Assembly: GCF_017948265.1 (NCBI RefSeq)
Contig: NZ_CP072852.1
Location: 1,240,001-1,304,000 of the forward strand
Source: Rhodoferax sp. PAMC 29310
GTDB taxonomy: Bacteria > Pseudomonadota > Gammaproteobacteria > Burkholderiales > Burkholderiaceae_C
DNA: 64,000 nt
Reading direction: 5' to 3'
Positions within the stretch are counted from its first letter, which is position 1. Each line of letters starts with the position of its first letter. This document shows, in pieces, positions 31,927 to 41,841 of this stretch. Position numbers and translations under genes: made by a program. The notes beneath the pieces are model-generated. The model was not told where the DNA came from. It was given only the letters and a program-made list of their open reading frames with translations, and did no database searches.

Positions 31927-34900
31927 ATGTCCAACCCATTTTTCGACCACCCCATCCTCAACTCCCCCTACGATTGCCCGCAGCGGCACTGGGAGTTAGA
32001 CACTGACGGGCAGCCCACCCAGCAAGTTCTGCAGACCCGCAGACGTGCCGAGTTCATCACCCCAATCCCCAAGCCCAAAAAGCGCAAAAAGGCGGCCCAA
32101 CAAGACGAGATGGTGTTTGATGAGGGCAAGAGCTTGTCCACTGGGGCTCAGCAGTACGACATCACCTCCATCATCAACCAAGTACGTCAAGCAGTAGACA
32201 CCTGGCGCAGCCTGCCCAACACCAGCCAGTGGCAGGTGACGCCCGAAACTGCACGCCTGTTGCAACACTGGCGACACCACGATTTCAGTGGTGTACGCCC
32301 ATTTTTTTGCCAAGTTGAGGCGGCCGAAACCGCCATTTGGTTGACTGAGGTCGCCCCACAATCCAAGGCAGGCAAGTTGCTGCTGGACCACTTGGCCAGC
32401 GCCAACAAAGACGCCAACCCCGAATTGATGCGTCTAGCACTCAAATTGGCCACTGGTGCGGGAAAGACCACTGTAATGGCTATGCTGATCGCCTGGCAAA
32501 CCATCAACGCGGTGCGCCGTCCCACCAGCAAGAATTTCACCCGTGGCTTCCTGATCTGCGCACCAGGCCTCACCATCAAAGACCGCCTGCGCGTCCTGCA
32601 GCCCAACGACCCCAACAGCTACTACAAAGACCGCGAGCTGCTGCCCAGCGACATGCTGGACGACATGAGCCGCGCCAAGATCGTCATAACGAACTACCAC
32701 GCCTTCAAGATGCGAGAGCGCATTGAGTTGTCCAAGGGTGGCCGTCAGTTGCTTCAGGGCCGCACGGGTGACGCGCCTCTGACACAGGAAACAGAAGGCC
32801 AGATGCTCCAACGGGTCATGCCCGACCTAATGGGCCTCAAAAACATCATGGTCATCAACGACGAGGCCCACCACTGCTATCGAGAAAAGCCCACGCCCGA
32901 AGATGACGAAACCCTTAAGGGCGACGAAAAGAAGGAAGCCGACAAGAACAACGAAGCTGCCCGTCTGTGGATTTCGGGCCTGGAAGCCGTCAACCGCAAG
33001 CTGGGTGTGACCCGTGTCATGGATTTGTCTGCAACCCCGTTCTTTTTGAGCGGCTCTGGCTACGCCGAAGGCACGCTGTTCCCCTGGACCATGAGCGATT
33101 TCTCTCTGATGGATGCCATCGAATGCGGCATCGTCAAGCTACCCCGCGTACCAGTGGCCGAGAACATCCCCGGCGAAGAATTGCCGGTGTTTCGCAATCT
33201 GTGGGAGCACATTCGCAAGGACATGCCCAAGAAGGGCCGAGGCACGGGTGGCGAGCTCGACCCACTCAAGCTCCCCCTGCGCCTGCAAACTGCTCTGCTT
33301 GCCTTGTATGGCCACTATGAGCAAACATACAAACTCTGGGATGACTCCGGCATCAAGGTGCCGCCCTGCTTCATCGTTGTCTGTCAGAACACTGCCATCT
33401 CCAAGCTGGTGTACGACTTTGTCTCCGGCTTCCACCGCAAAAACGACGACGACACCACCACGTTGGAGAACGGCCGGCTAACGCTGTTCCGCAACTTTGA
33501 CGACTCTACCGGCAACCCGCTGCCTCGCCCCAACACTCTATTGATTGACAGCGAACAATTGGAAGCCGGGGACGCCCTCGACGACAGCTTTCGCAACATG
33601 GCAGCGGACGAGATCGAGCGGTTCCGCCGCGAGATTGTCGAGCGCAGTGGCGATGCCCGTTCTGGCGACAACATCACCGACCAAGAACTGCTGCGAGAAG
33701 TAATGAACACCGTCGGCAAGGCGGGTCAGTTAGGTGGAGGCATCCGCTGCGTTGTGTCAGTTTCAATGCTCACCGAGGGCTGGGATGCCAATACCGTTAC
33801 CCATGTGCTGGGCATACGCGCTTTTGGCACCCAGTTATTGTGCGAACAGGTTATTGGCCGCGCTCTTCGGCGCCAATCCTATGAACTCAATGAACAAGGC
33901 TTGTTCAACGTTGAATACGCCGATGTGTTTGGCATTCCTTTCAACTTCACCGCCAAACCAGTCATTAGCCCACCCCAGCCCCCACGTGAGACGGTGCAGG
34001 TCAAGGCCATGCGTCCAGACCGTGACGCCTTGGAGATTCAATTCCCTCGTATCGAGGGCTACCGTGTTGAGTTGCCTGAAGAACGGCTTCAGGCCAGCTT
34101 CAACGACGAGTCCATACTCACCCTCAGTCCCGCACTGGTTGGCCCGTCCATTACCAGCAACTTCGGGATCATTGGCGAAGGTGCCGACATGAGCCTCAAG
34201 TTCTTGGGTGACATGCGCCCAAGCACACTGCTGTTTCAGCTCACCCAACGGCTGCTTTACACCAAGTGGCGTGATCCCGGCGAAGCACCCAAGTTGCACC
34301 TGTTTGGTCAACTCAAACGCATCGTCAAAGAATGGCTGGACGCAGTCGATGATGACGGCAACCCGAAATATCTGGTCTGCAAAGGCGACACCTACCCCGC
34401 GTTGTTGATGTACCAGGAACTGGCTGACATGGCTTGCAACAAAATCACTGCAGCGATCACAAGGCAGTTCTTAGGCGATCGCCCTATCAAAGCCTTGCTA
34501 GATGCCTATAACCCCACAGGCTCCACGAGCAATGTGCGGTTTAACACCTCCAAGACCGACCGCTGGGAGGCGAGCTCTAAGCACTGCCACCTGAATTGGG
34601 TGATCTTGGACAGCGACTGGGAGGCCGAATTCTGCCGTGTCGCGGAATCTCACTCCCAGGTGCTGGCCTACGTCAAAAATCACAACTTGGGCCTGGAAGT
34701 ACCCTACCGTTTTGGGTCAACTCTGCGCAAGTACCTGCCCGACTTCATCGTGCAGATCGATGACGGCCATGGTGCTGCGGACCCATTGCACCTGATCGTA
34801 GAGATCAAAGGCTACCGGGGCGAAGACGCGATAGAGAAGAAGTCCACCATGGACACCTACTGGGTGCCTGGCGTCAACCACTTGGGCAGCTATGGCCGCT

Positions 34901-35022
34901 GGGCCTTTGCCGAATTCACTGAGGTCTTTCAGATCGAGGCCGATTTCAAAGCCAAGATCGACGCGCAATTCAACCAATTCATTGAGACGGCCGCCAGCAA
35001 GGCAGCCGCAGGGAACACGTAA
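31927..35022 (+). CDS. Type III-like restriction endonuclease (Res) with helicase and PD-(D/E)XK domain
   Basis: A 1031-residue protein. SF2 helicase motifs: Walker A ATGAGKTT (175-182), DEAH at 312-315 (VINDEAHHCY), motif III DLSATPFF, motif V SVSMLTEGWD and motif VI EQVIGRALRR. A C-terminal nuclease has LPDFIVQI (D939) and VEIKGYRG (E959, K961), the PD-ExK signature. Such proteins translocate along and cut foreign DNA when paired with a Mod methyltransferase, whose gene starts 2 bases downstream. All motifs are intact. It belongs to the large divergent Res family associated with long Mod proteins, not the classical EcoP1 type. Confidence 0.9.
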   Translation: MSNPFFDHPILNSPYDCPQRHWELDTDGQPTQQVLQTRRRAEFITPIPKPKKRKKAAQQDEMVFDEGKSLSTGAQQYDITSIINQVRQAVDTWRSLPNTSQWQVTPETARLLQHWRHHDFSGVRPFFCQVEAAETAIWLTEVAPQSKAGKLLLDHLASANKDANPELMRLALKLATGAGKTTVMAMLIAWQTINAVRRPTSKNFTRGFLICAPGLTIKDRLRVLQPNDPNSYYKDRELLPSDMLDDMSRAKIVITNYHAFKMRERIELSKGGRQLLQGRTGDAPLTQETEGQMLQRVMPDLMGLKNIMVINDEAHHCYREKPTPEDDETLKGDEKKEADKNNEAARLWISGLEAVNRKLGVTRVMDLSATPFFLSGSGYAEGTLFPWTMSDFSLMDAIECGIVKLPRVPVAENIPGEELPVFRNLWEHIRKDMPKKGRGTGGELDPLKLPLRLQTALLALYGHYEQTYKLWDDSGIKVPPCFIVVCQNTAISKLVYDFVSGFHRKNDDDTTTLENGRLTLFRNFDDSTGNPLPRPNTLLIDSEQLEAGDALDDSFRNMAADEIERFRREIVERSGDARSGDNITDQELLREVMNTVGKAGQLGGGIRCVVSVSMLTEGWDANTVTHVLGIRAFGTQLLCEQVIGRALRRQSYELNEQGLFNVEYADVFGIPFNFTAKPVISPPQPPRETVQVKAMRPDRDALEIQFPRIEGYRVELPEERLQASFNDESILTLSPALVGPSITSNFGIIGEGADMSLKFLGDMRPSTLLFQLTQRLLYTKWRDPGEAPKLHLFGQLKRIVKEWLDAVDDDGNPKYLVCKGDTYPALLMYQELADMACNKITAAITRQFLGDRPIKALLDAYNPTGSTSNVRFNTSKTDRWEASSKHCHLNWVILDSDWEAEFCRVAESHSQVLAYVKNHNLGLEVPYRFGSTLRKYLPDFIVQIDDGHGAADPLHLIVEIKGYRGEDAIEKKSTMDTYWVPGVNHLGSYGRWAFAEFTEVFQIEADFKAKIDAQFNQFIETAASKAAAGNT

Positions 35023-35024
35023 AC

Positions 35025-38000
35025 ATGGCCACCAAAACCATCACCAAGTCGGTCGAAACCCTCACCCACGACGACGCCAAGCGCAAAAATATCCCGTCTG
35101 TCGAACAACAATCCATTGCATCACGTGAGCAAACCGCACCCAAACAGATTCGTTATCCGCGCAACACCGACCTCGACCCGCAATTGGTCTGGCGAGGCAA
35201 GGACGAGCAAGACTGGAGCGACCTGGTGGTCAATGCGCCGCCTCTCTATATCCAGGAAAAAGTTCATCCCAAGGTGCTGATTGACGACCTGCTGCGCACC
35301 ACCAAAGAACGCGAGAACGACGCCGGGCAGACCACGGCAGACCTGTTTTCAGACTTCAACGGCATCCCGAAAGGTGCAGACAAGACTGAGTTCTACCAGC
35401 ACGACCAGAACTGGACCAACCGCATGATCCTGGGCGACAGCTTGCAGGTCATGGCCAGCCTGGCCGAGCGCGAGGGCCTGCGTGGCAAGGTGCAGTGCAT
35501 CTACTTTGACCCGCCCTACGGCATCAAATTTAATAGCAATTTTCAGTGGAGTACCACCAGTCGTGATGTGAAAGATGGCAAGGCAGACCACATCACCCGC
35601 GAGCCCGAGCAGGTCAAAGCGTTTCGAGACACTTGGCGCGATGGCATCCACTCGTACCTGACTTATCTGCGCGATCGGCTGACAGTGGCACGGGACTTGT
35701 TGACGGAATCAGGATCTATTTTTGTGCAAATTGGTGATGAAAACGTACACCGAGTGCGGGCGGTACTGGATGAGGTGTTTGGCGAAGCAAACCTTGTTTC
35801 ACAGATTACCGTCGTTAAAACGACTAGTGCCACGTCTCAACATCTAGCCGGCACTTGCGACTTCTTATTGTGGTTTGCCAAGAACTCGGATTCATTAAAG
35901 TACCGTCAACCGCTTATGGAAAAGGAAGCGGGAAAAACAGGCGCGGCGCTTTATAACCGCATCCAGTCTATCGACGGTGCTGAAGTAAGGCCACTAACCA
36001 ATGACGAAGACTTCGCGCGTGACTATTCTGATCAGGGTTGGCACTTGGTGACCTCAGACAATTTGACATCACAGTCCGGTGGAACGACCACACGCGAAGC
36101 GATCACGTTCAGAAATAAATCGTATTTACCAGGCAATGGTGGTTGGAAAACCAACACGGAAGGAATGAATCGCCTAATTCTCGCGGCACGCGTTACCCAA
36201 GGTGGAAAGGCGCTTCGTTACGTCCGGCGGCTAGTTGATTTCCCAGTCTTTCCTATTGGAAACGTTTGGGATGACATGGCAACAGGAAGCTTTACTGAAA
36301 ACAAAACCTACGTTGTACAGTCTGCGCAAAAATTGGTACAGCGCTGCATCCTGATGGCCACTGATCCCGGCGACCTCGTACTCGATCCAACCTGCGGGAG
36401 TGGGACAACCGCCACCGTCGCCGAACAATGGGGTCGTCGCTGGATCACAGTCGATACCTCGCGGGTAGCGTTGGCGTTGGCTCGCGCTCGCATCATGGGC
36501 GCCCGCTATCCGTTTTACCTGCTGGCTGACTCGCGAGAGGGGAAAACCAAGGAAGCAGAGGTTACCCGCACCGCACCCAGCACGCAGCCGGTGCAGGGCA
36601 ACATCCGCCACGGCTTTGTCTATGAGCGCGTACCGCACATCACACTGAAATCCATCGCGAACAACGCCGAGATCGACGTCATCTGGGACAACTGGCAAGC
36701 CACCCTTGAGCCTCTGCGCGACAAGCTCAACGCCGCCCGCAAGGTTGCTTGGCAGGAGTGGGAGATCCCCCGTGCCTCGGAAGAGGCTTGGGACAAAAGC
36801 ACGCAGACTATTTTCCATGCGCTCAAAGCCGAACAGGGTCTCAAGCGAGATGCAAATCCAGGCAAGATTGCAGATAACCTTCATGCAATCAATCACAACT
36901 TAAAGCGGGCATACACGCTGACGACACTGCCAGAGCGTCCGGTTGACGCCTGGCCTGAAGACCAAGTCAAACTGCACGCCGATTGGTGGCAGGCCCGGAT
37001 TGCCCGGCAAAAGGAGATTGATGCATCGATCGCCGCCAAAGCCGAGTATGAGTACCTGTACGACAAACCGTATGGCAACAACAAGGCCGTACGCGTGGCA
37101 GGCCCCTTCACGGTGGAATCGCTCAGCCCGCACCGAATGTTGGGCGTGGATGAGAACGACGAGCTGATTGACACCCTTAACGAGCCAAAAGCCGAAAACC
37201 ACGCTCGTCAGTCTTTTCCGCAGTTGATTCTGGACAACCTTAAAACCGCTGGCGTGCAGCAGGCCCACAAGGCAGACCGCATCACCTTCATCTCGATCAC
37301 CCCTTGGCCAGGCGAAGGCGCAGTTTGTGCCGAGGGCCGCTACATGGAAGGTGACATCGAAAAGCGCGCAGGAATTTTCATCGGCCCAGAGTTCGGCACG
37401 GTACAGCGAAGTGACCTAGTCGAGGCTGCTCGCGAGTGTGGCGATGCAGACTTTGACGTGCTGATTGCCTGCGCCTTCAACTACGAAGCCCATGCCACCG
37501 AATTTTCAAAGCTGGGCAGAATCCCCGTGCTCAAGGCCCGCATGAATGCCGACCTGCACATGGCCGAAGACCTCAAGAACACCGGCAAAGGCAACCTGTT
37601 CGTCATCTTTGGTGAGCCAGACATCGACATCCTCAGCCTGGACGGCAAGAGCCTCAAAGTGGTGACGGCCGGCAAAGAGACCTACACCGTCGCAGCGGGT
37701 GCCAAATTGATGATCAAAGTCAACGGCGTGGACGTGTTCAAACCCCAAACCGGCGAGGTCATCAGCCACGGCGCTGACGGCATCGCCTGCTGGTTCATCG
37801 ACACCGACTACAACGAAGAGAGCTTCTTCGTGCGCCACGCCTACTTTTTGGGTGCCAACGACCCCTATAGCGCCCTCAAGACCACGCTCAAAACCGAAAT
37901 CGACAAGGAAGCTTGGGACACACTGAACAGCGACACCTCGCGACCCTTCGACAAACCGAAGTCGGGGCGGATTGCGGTGAAGGTCATCAATCACTTGGGG

Positions 38001-38030
38001 GATGAGGTGATGAAGGTATTCAAGGTATGA
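35025..38030 (+). CDS. Site-specific adenine DNA methyltransferase (Mod) with long C-terminal extension
   Basis: A 1001-residue protein. DPPY motif IV at 162-165 (IYFDPPYGIKF) precedes motif I DPTCGSGTT at 454-462, the order of beta-class N6-adenine methyltransferases. The region between them (about 230-430) is the likely target-recognition domain. A C-terminal extension of over 450 residues contains several beta-rich segments (VVTAGKETYTVAAGAKLMIK). It modifies host DNA to block the Res partner. Res is 2 bases upstream and the next gene overlaps by 4 bases, so the operon is coupled. The extension is unusual compared with 600-residue classical Mod proteins. Confidence 0.9.
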   Translation: MATKTITKSVETLTHDDAKRKNIPSVEQQSIASREQTAPKQIRYPRNTDLDPQLVWRGKDEQDWSDLVVNAPPLYIQEKVHPKVLIDDLLRTTKERENDAGQTTADLFSDFNGIPKGADKTEFYQHDQNWTNRMILGDSLQVMASLAEREGLRGKVQCIYFDPPYGIKFNSNFQWSTTSRDVKDGKADHITREPEQVKAFRDTWRDGIHSYLTYLRDRLTVARDLLTESGSIFVQIGDENVHRVRAVLDEVFGEANLVSQITVVKTTSATSQHLAGTCDFLLWFAKNSDSLKYRQPLMEKEAGKTGAALYNRIQSIDGAEVRPLTNDEDFARDYSDQGWHLVTSDNLTSQSGGTTTREAITFRNKSYLPGNGGWKTNTEGMNRLILAARVTQGGKALRYVRRLVDFPVFPIGNVWDDMATGSFTENKTYVVQSAQKLVQRCILMATDPGDLVLDPTCGSGTTATVAEQWGRRWITVDTSRVALALARARIMGARYPFYLLADSREGKTKEAEVTRTAPSTQPVQGNIRHGFVYERVPHITLKSIANNAEIDVIWDNWQATLEPLRDKLNAARKVAWQEWEIPRASEEAWDKSTQTIFHALKAEQGLKRDANPGKIADNLHAINHNLKRAYTLTTLPERPVDAWPEDQVKLHADWWQARIARQKEIDASIAAKAEYEYLYDKPYGNNKAVRVAGPFTVESLSPHRMLGVDENDELIDTLNEPKAENHARQSFPQLILDNLKTAGVQQAHKADRITFISITPWPGEGAVCAEGRYMEGDIEKRAGIFIGPEFGTVQRSDLVEAARECGDADFDVLIACAFNYEAHATEFSKLGRIPVLKARMNADLHMAEDLKNTGKGNLFVIFGEPDIDILSLDGKSLKVVTAGKETYTVAAGAKLMIKVNGVDVFKPQTGEVISHGADGIACWFIDTDYNEESFFVRHAYFLGANDPYSALKTTLKTEIDKEAWDTLNSDTSRPFDKPKSGRIAVKVINHLGDEVMKVFKV

Positions 38031-38884
38031 CTGGAAGGCCGGTCACCACTGAGGAGTTCGATCTCAATCGCGTCGCGCTAGGCCGCCTTTTTTCTGACAA
38101 GTTTGAAGAAGACCCATGGATTGTCTTTCATGGGACATCATGCGAAAACGGAAATGCCATTGAACGCCAAGGGCTGAGCTACGACCGGAACAATTTCACC
38201 AAAGAAGACCTGAGATCGATTGTGGATGTATTCAACGTCATGAATTGGAGCGGAGGTGATACAGGAGGCTTTGCTGTCCTGGCGTCATTTTCGGAAAGCG
38301 ACTTCGCAGATTCAGAGTCAAGCCCAACCTTCCTGACGGAGATCAGTACTCGAGCATTGCTATATGCGACGCGTGAATTCGCAGGGGGAGAAAAACTCCG
38401 CAGTGTTAGACGTGCCCTGGTCGACCTAAGCCGATACGTCACAGACGATTCAATTCGCGGTGAACACATGTCGCAGATGCAGGTTGAATTCAACTACCTG
38501 CGGTCAATGAACAGCCACCCTGACCAAATCGAACGATCCCGACCGAAAACCGTTGATCTCTGCTGGCTGTCTAAAAGACTTTCCGAACTACAACCAGTCC
38601 AGAAAAAAGCCGCATTGGCCTTAGACAGCCAACAAGGTGGAATTGTTTTTGCACTCAAGCTCCATGAATCTGACTTGCTCGCGATGACCTACGACTCGGC
38701 CATGGGAATCAAGGCTAGAGCACCCATCTCGCCGGATCGGATCGTATCTAAAGTCAATATTCCGACTGACTTCATATATGACAGCTTAAGGATCAAAAAT
38801 GATTTTGATCTTTTCACTATGAAGGCCCGGTCTGGGGTGGTTGGCGGTATACGCACCTTGGTCCAAACTGTGAGAAATAAATGA
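38027..38884 (+). CDS. Unknown protein with ADP-ribosyltransferase-like N-terminus
   Basis: A 285-residue protein overlapping both neighbours by 4 bases (ATGA each time). Residues 31-50 (WIVFHGTSCENGNAIERQGL) match the first strand and following helix of the ART fold (hHGTS...N...I...G), with H35 as the possible NAD-binding His. A later SGGDTGGFAVLASFSESDF could supply the aromatic/Ser region, but I cannot place the catalytic Glu. The C-terminal half has no recognisable motif. If ART-like it could modify protein, DNA or RNA as an effector in the restriction operon. The fold assignment is a hypothesis from one motif; its presence in the operon is certain. Confidence 0.55.
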   Translation: MTGRPVTTEEFDLNRVALGRLFSDKFEEDPWIVFHGTSCENGNAIERQGLSYDRNNFTKEDLRSIVDVFNVMNWSGGDTGGFAVLASFSESDFADSESSPTFLTEISTRALLYATREFAGGEKLRSVRRALVDLSRYVTDDSIRGEHMSQMQVEFNYLRSMNSHPDQIERSRPKTVDLCWLSKRLSELQPVQKKAALALDSQQGGIVFALKLHESDLLAMTYDSAMGIKARAPISPDRIVSKVNIPTDFIYDSLRIKNDFDLFTMKARSGVVGGIRTLVQTVRNK

Positions 38885-40980
38885 TGGAATTTCGCATCGC
38901 CGATACCTTCACCGACAGCCTGGCACGCCTGACCGGCGACGAACAAAAAGCGGTCAAAACCACCGCGTTTGACCTGCAACTGAACCCCGCTCACCCTAGT
39001 ATGAGCTTGCACCGGATCGAGCAGTCAAAAGACAAGCACTTCTGGTCAGCGCGCGCGGGTAGCGACATCCGCATCGTTCTTCACAAAACGCAAGTCAGTT
39101 TGTTGCTGTGTTATGTGGATCACCACGATCGAGCTTACGACTGGGCAGCCCGGCGTAAGCTGGAAACCCACCCTATCACTGGCGCTGCGCAGTTGGTCGA
39201 AGTGCGGGAGACGGTGCAACACGTGGTCGTTCCGGTTTACGTGCAGTCAGAATTGCCCCTAGCACCCAGGCCGCGCCCCCCTCCCAAACTGCTGTTTGCC
39301 AATAGAGCGGACCCAGAATTGTTGGGTTACGGCGTCCCCCCGGAATGGCTAGACGACGTCAAAGCAGCCACTGAGGACACATTACTTGCTCTAGCCGACC
39401 ACCTACCGGCTGAGGCAGCAGAGGCACTTTTGGAGCTGGCTACCGGCGGCAAACCGCGTGTGCCTGCAACGGCCGTGGCGACAGTCAATCCGTTCGACCA
39501 TCCTGATGCGCAACGCCGTTTCCGTGTAATGAGCAACGTGGCCGAGTTAGAGACCGCTCTGAGCTTTCCTTGGGACAAGTGGACGGTCTTTTTGCACCCA
39601 GAGCAGCGCCAATGGGTGGAGCGGGATTACACGGGTCCGGCCCGTGTGTCGGGCTCAGCTGGCACTGGAAAAACCATTGTCGCGCTGCACCGCGCTGCAC
39701 ACCTGGCACGCAGCAACCCGGACGCAAGGGTGTTGCTCACCACTTTTTCGGACACGTTGGCCAGCGCCCTGCACACCAAGCTGAAGCGACTGCTCGGCAG
39801 CGAGCCTCGCCTAGCAGAGCGCATCGATGTAGCGTCCCTCAAATCCATAGCTCTGCGTCTGTACAAAGCCCAGTTTGGCCCGATCACGCTCGCAAGCCGA
39901 GACGCCGTCCGAATGATGCTTAGCGCCGCATCCAGCACTGTTGGCGACCACAAATTCAGCCTGCATTTTCTGATGACTGAATGGGAACATATTGTGGACG
40001 CCTGGCAGTTGACGAGCTGGGATGAATACCGCGATGTCACACGCTTGGGCAGAAAAACCCGGTTACCGGAACCCCAGCGGGCGGTTTTATGGTCCATTTT
40101 CGAGCAAGTGCGCAGCGCCTTGGCTATGCAGAAGTTGATCACGCACGCGGGCATGTTCACCTGCCTAGCCGCAGTGGTTTCGAACAGCAAACACCCTCCC
40201 TTCGACTTTGCCGTCGTGGACGAGGCACAGGATCTCAGCGTAGCACACCTTCGGTTTTTGGCTGCGCTAGGCGCGTCCCGCCCCGACGCGTTGTTTTTTG
40301 CCGGGGACCTGGGTCAACGCATTTTTCAGCAACCGTTTTCCTGGAAGTCCTTGGGTGTCGACATTCGCGGCAGGTCGCGCACGTTGCGCATCAACTACCG
40401 GACATCCCACCAAATCAGGCAGCAGGCTGACCGATTGTTGGGGGATCAGGCTGTGGATGTGGATGGCAACATCGAGACTCGCAGTGACACGGTGTCAGTC
40501 TTCAATGGCGCTCCTCCGAGGATTCAGGTCGGAAAGACCGAAAGTGACGAGATTGAAGTTGTAGGCGCATGGCTGACAGCACAATCCAATGCCGGCATCC
40601 TGCCGGAAGAATTCGGCGTGTTTGTTCGCTCAGAAGCCCTGTTCCCTCGGGCGCAAGCTGCAGTTTCAGCCTCTGGCCTTCCGTTCAAGGTGCTTGATGA
40701 GTACGTCGAATCCGTCAGCGGTCACGTATCCATCATCACCATGCACCTGGCCAAAGGGCTGGAATTTCGTGCGGTTGTCGTGATGGCTTGTGACGATGAG
40801 GTCATCCCTCTACAGGAGCGCATTGAGACCGTCGGTGACGATGCCGACTTGCAAGAAGTGTACGACACAGAAAGGCACCTGCTGTACGTCGCCTGTACCC
40901 GAGCACGCGATCAGTTGCTGGTGACTGCGACCGAACCGGCTTCGGAGTTTCTGGATGACTTACGGCCGACAGGTCACTGA
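38881..40980 (+). CDS. RelE/ParE-like N-terminus fused to UvrD-type helicase
   Basis: A 699-residue protein. Residues 1-95 resemble a RelE/ParE toxin fold: FTDSLARLTGDEQKAVKTTA, then MSLHRIEQSKDKHFWSARAG and DIRIVLHKTQ ... YVDHHDRAYDWAARR. A proline-rich linker leads to an SF1A helicase: Walker A SGSAGTGKT (257-265), Walker B VVDEAQDLS, motif IV-like LRINYRTSHQI, motif V SIITMHLAKGLEFR and motif VI LLYVACTRARDQL. All helicase motifs are intact. Helicases with this N-terminus occur in other genomes near DNA-modification genes. As last gene of the coupled operon it may process DNA ends or act as a toxin-linked effector. Confidence 0.85.
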   Translation: MMEFRIADTFTDSLARLTGDEQKAVKTTAFDLQLNPAHPSMSLHRIEQSKDKHFWSARAGSDIRIVLHKTQVSLLLCYVDHHDRAYDWAARRKLETHPITGAAQLVEVRETVQHVVVPVYVQSELPLAPRPRPPPKLLFANRADPELLGYGVPPEWLDDVKAATEDTLLALADHLPAEAAEALLELATGGKPRVPATAVATVNPFDHPDAQRRFRVMSNVAELETALSFPWDKWTVFLHPEQRQWVERDYTGPARVSGSAGTGKTIVALHRAAHLARSNPDARVLLTTFSDTLASALHTKLKRLLGSEPRLAERIDVASLKSIALRLYKAQFGPITLASRDAVRMMLSAASSTVGDHKFSLHFLMTEWEHIVDAWQLTSWDEYRDVTRLGRKTRLPEPQRAVLWSIFEQVRSALAMQKLITHAGMFTCLAAVVSNSKHPPFDFAVVDEAQDLSVAHLRFLAALGASRPDALFFAGDLGQRIFQQPFSWKSLGVDIRGRSRTLRINYRTSHQIRQQADRLLGDQAVDVDGNIETRSDTVSVFNGAPPRIQVGKTESDEIEVVGAWLTAQSNAGILPEEFGVFVRSEALFPRAQAAVSASGLPFKVLDEYVESVSGHVSIITMHLAKGLEFRAVVVMACDDEVIPLQERIETVGDDADLQEVYDTERHLLYVACTRARDQLLVTATEPASEFLDDLRPTGH

Positions 40981-41216
40981 AGATGAAACTTGACTTGCGA
41001 CGGTCAAGAACTCGACACGACTTGCCCATAAAAGACCGTGCGGCAGGGAGCTAGGGAACTTCGTTGAATTGCTCCAATCCCGGCATGGTCAGTGACGGTG
41101 ACAGCTGGCAGCTGTGGTGATGTACCGCAGTACCCCGAGAACGTGCCAGGTGAGGGCTGCCAACGCCCAACTTTCCAAGATGAAAACACATTGAGCTAAA
41201 AATCTGGAAGCAATTG

Positions 41217-41768
41217 ATGTCTGAATATCATGATGATGAAAAGTGGATCTGCTACCACTGTGTTGGCGAAGAATTTTTGGCGAATGAGATCGATCAAACA
41301 GGGCAAGTTGCATATTGCGGCAACCAAGCTGCCCAGGCTTGGACACTTGAGACCTTGCCAGATCGTGTAGGTCCGATCTTCGAAAAAAACTACATGCTCA
41401 GTGTGAGTGAGCCTGATGGGTATGAGTGGGCATTGATCAAGGACCCTGAGAGTGACTATGAATGGACAAGGGAGGGGTACGGTCCACAGGACGCGCTTGA
41501 GCGAAAGCGGCTGCCCCACCAGGTGCGCCGAAAATCGGGCAGTTTCAACCCGGCAGCGGACTGGATCAAGGTCTTGACGATGCACCTGAGCAAGGGCCTA
41601 GAGTTTCCCAACGTCGCCCTGCCCGGCATTGGCCAGCTGCCCACCGAGGGCGAGGATGAGCAGACAGAGGCTCAACTCTTTTACGTTGCCAGTACCCGTG
41701 CCACCTCACAGTTGATACTGACCAGCAGTGCCGACTCCAAGTTCAGCCTGCGGCTGTCCCAGAACTAA
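41217..41768 (+). pseudogene. Chimera: RES-associated N-terminal domain joined to UvrD helicase C-terminus
   Basis: ATG 41217 with GGAAG upstream opens a 183-residue frame. Residues 1-65 (WICYHCVGEEFLANEI ... VAYCGNQ) look like the HEPN/RES N-terminal domain that normally precedes a RES NAD-consuming toxin; the RES domain itself is absent. From about residue 105 the sequence switches to the 2A end of a UvrD-type helicase (KVLTMHLSKGLEFPNVALPG, LFYVASTRATSQLIL). Neither half is complete, so this is most likely a deletion junction between a toxin gene and a second helicase gene, although the fused frame is open and has a ribosome site. Confidence 0.65.
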
Positions 41769-41841
41769 AGATCACGGTCATATTGAGTCGAGTGAAGACT
41801 CGGAATTAGCGTCTCTGAGCAACTTGACTATGAGTTCCAAG

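Noticed and set aside
40981..41216. Gap after the helicase as a right attachment site of the island
   Set aside because: No copy of the tRNA-Pro 3' sequence or other matching repeat was found there or elsewhere to the right.
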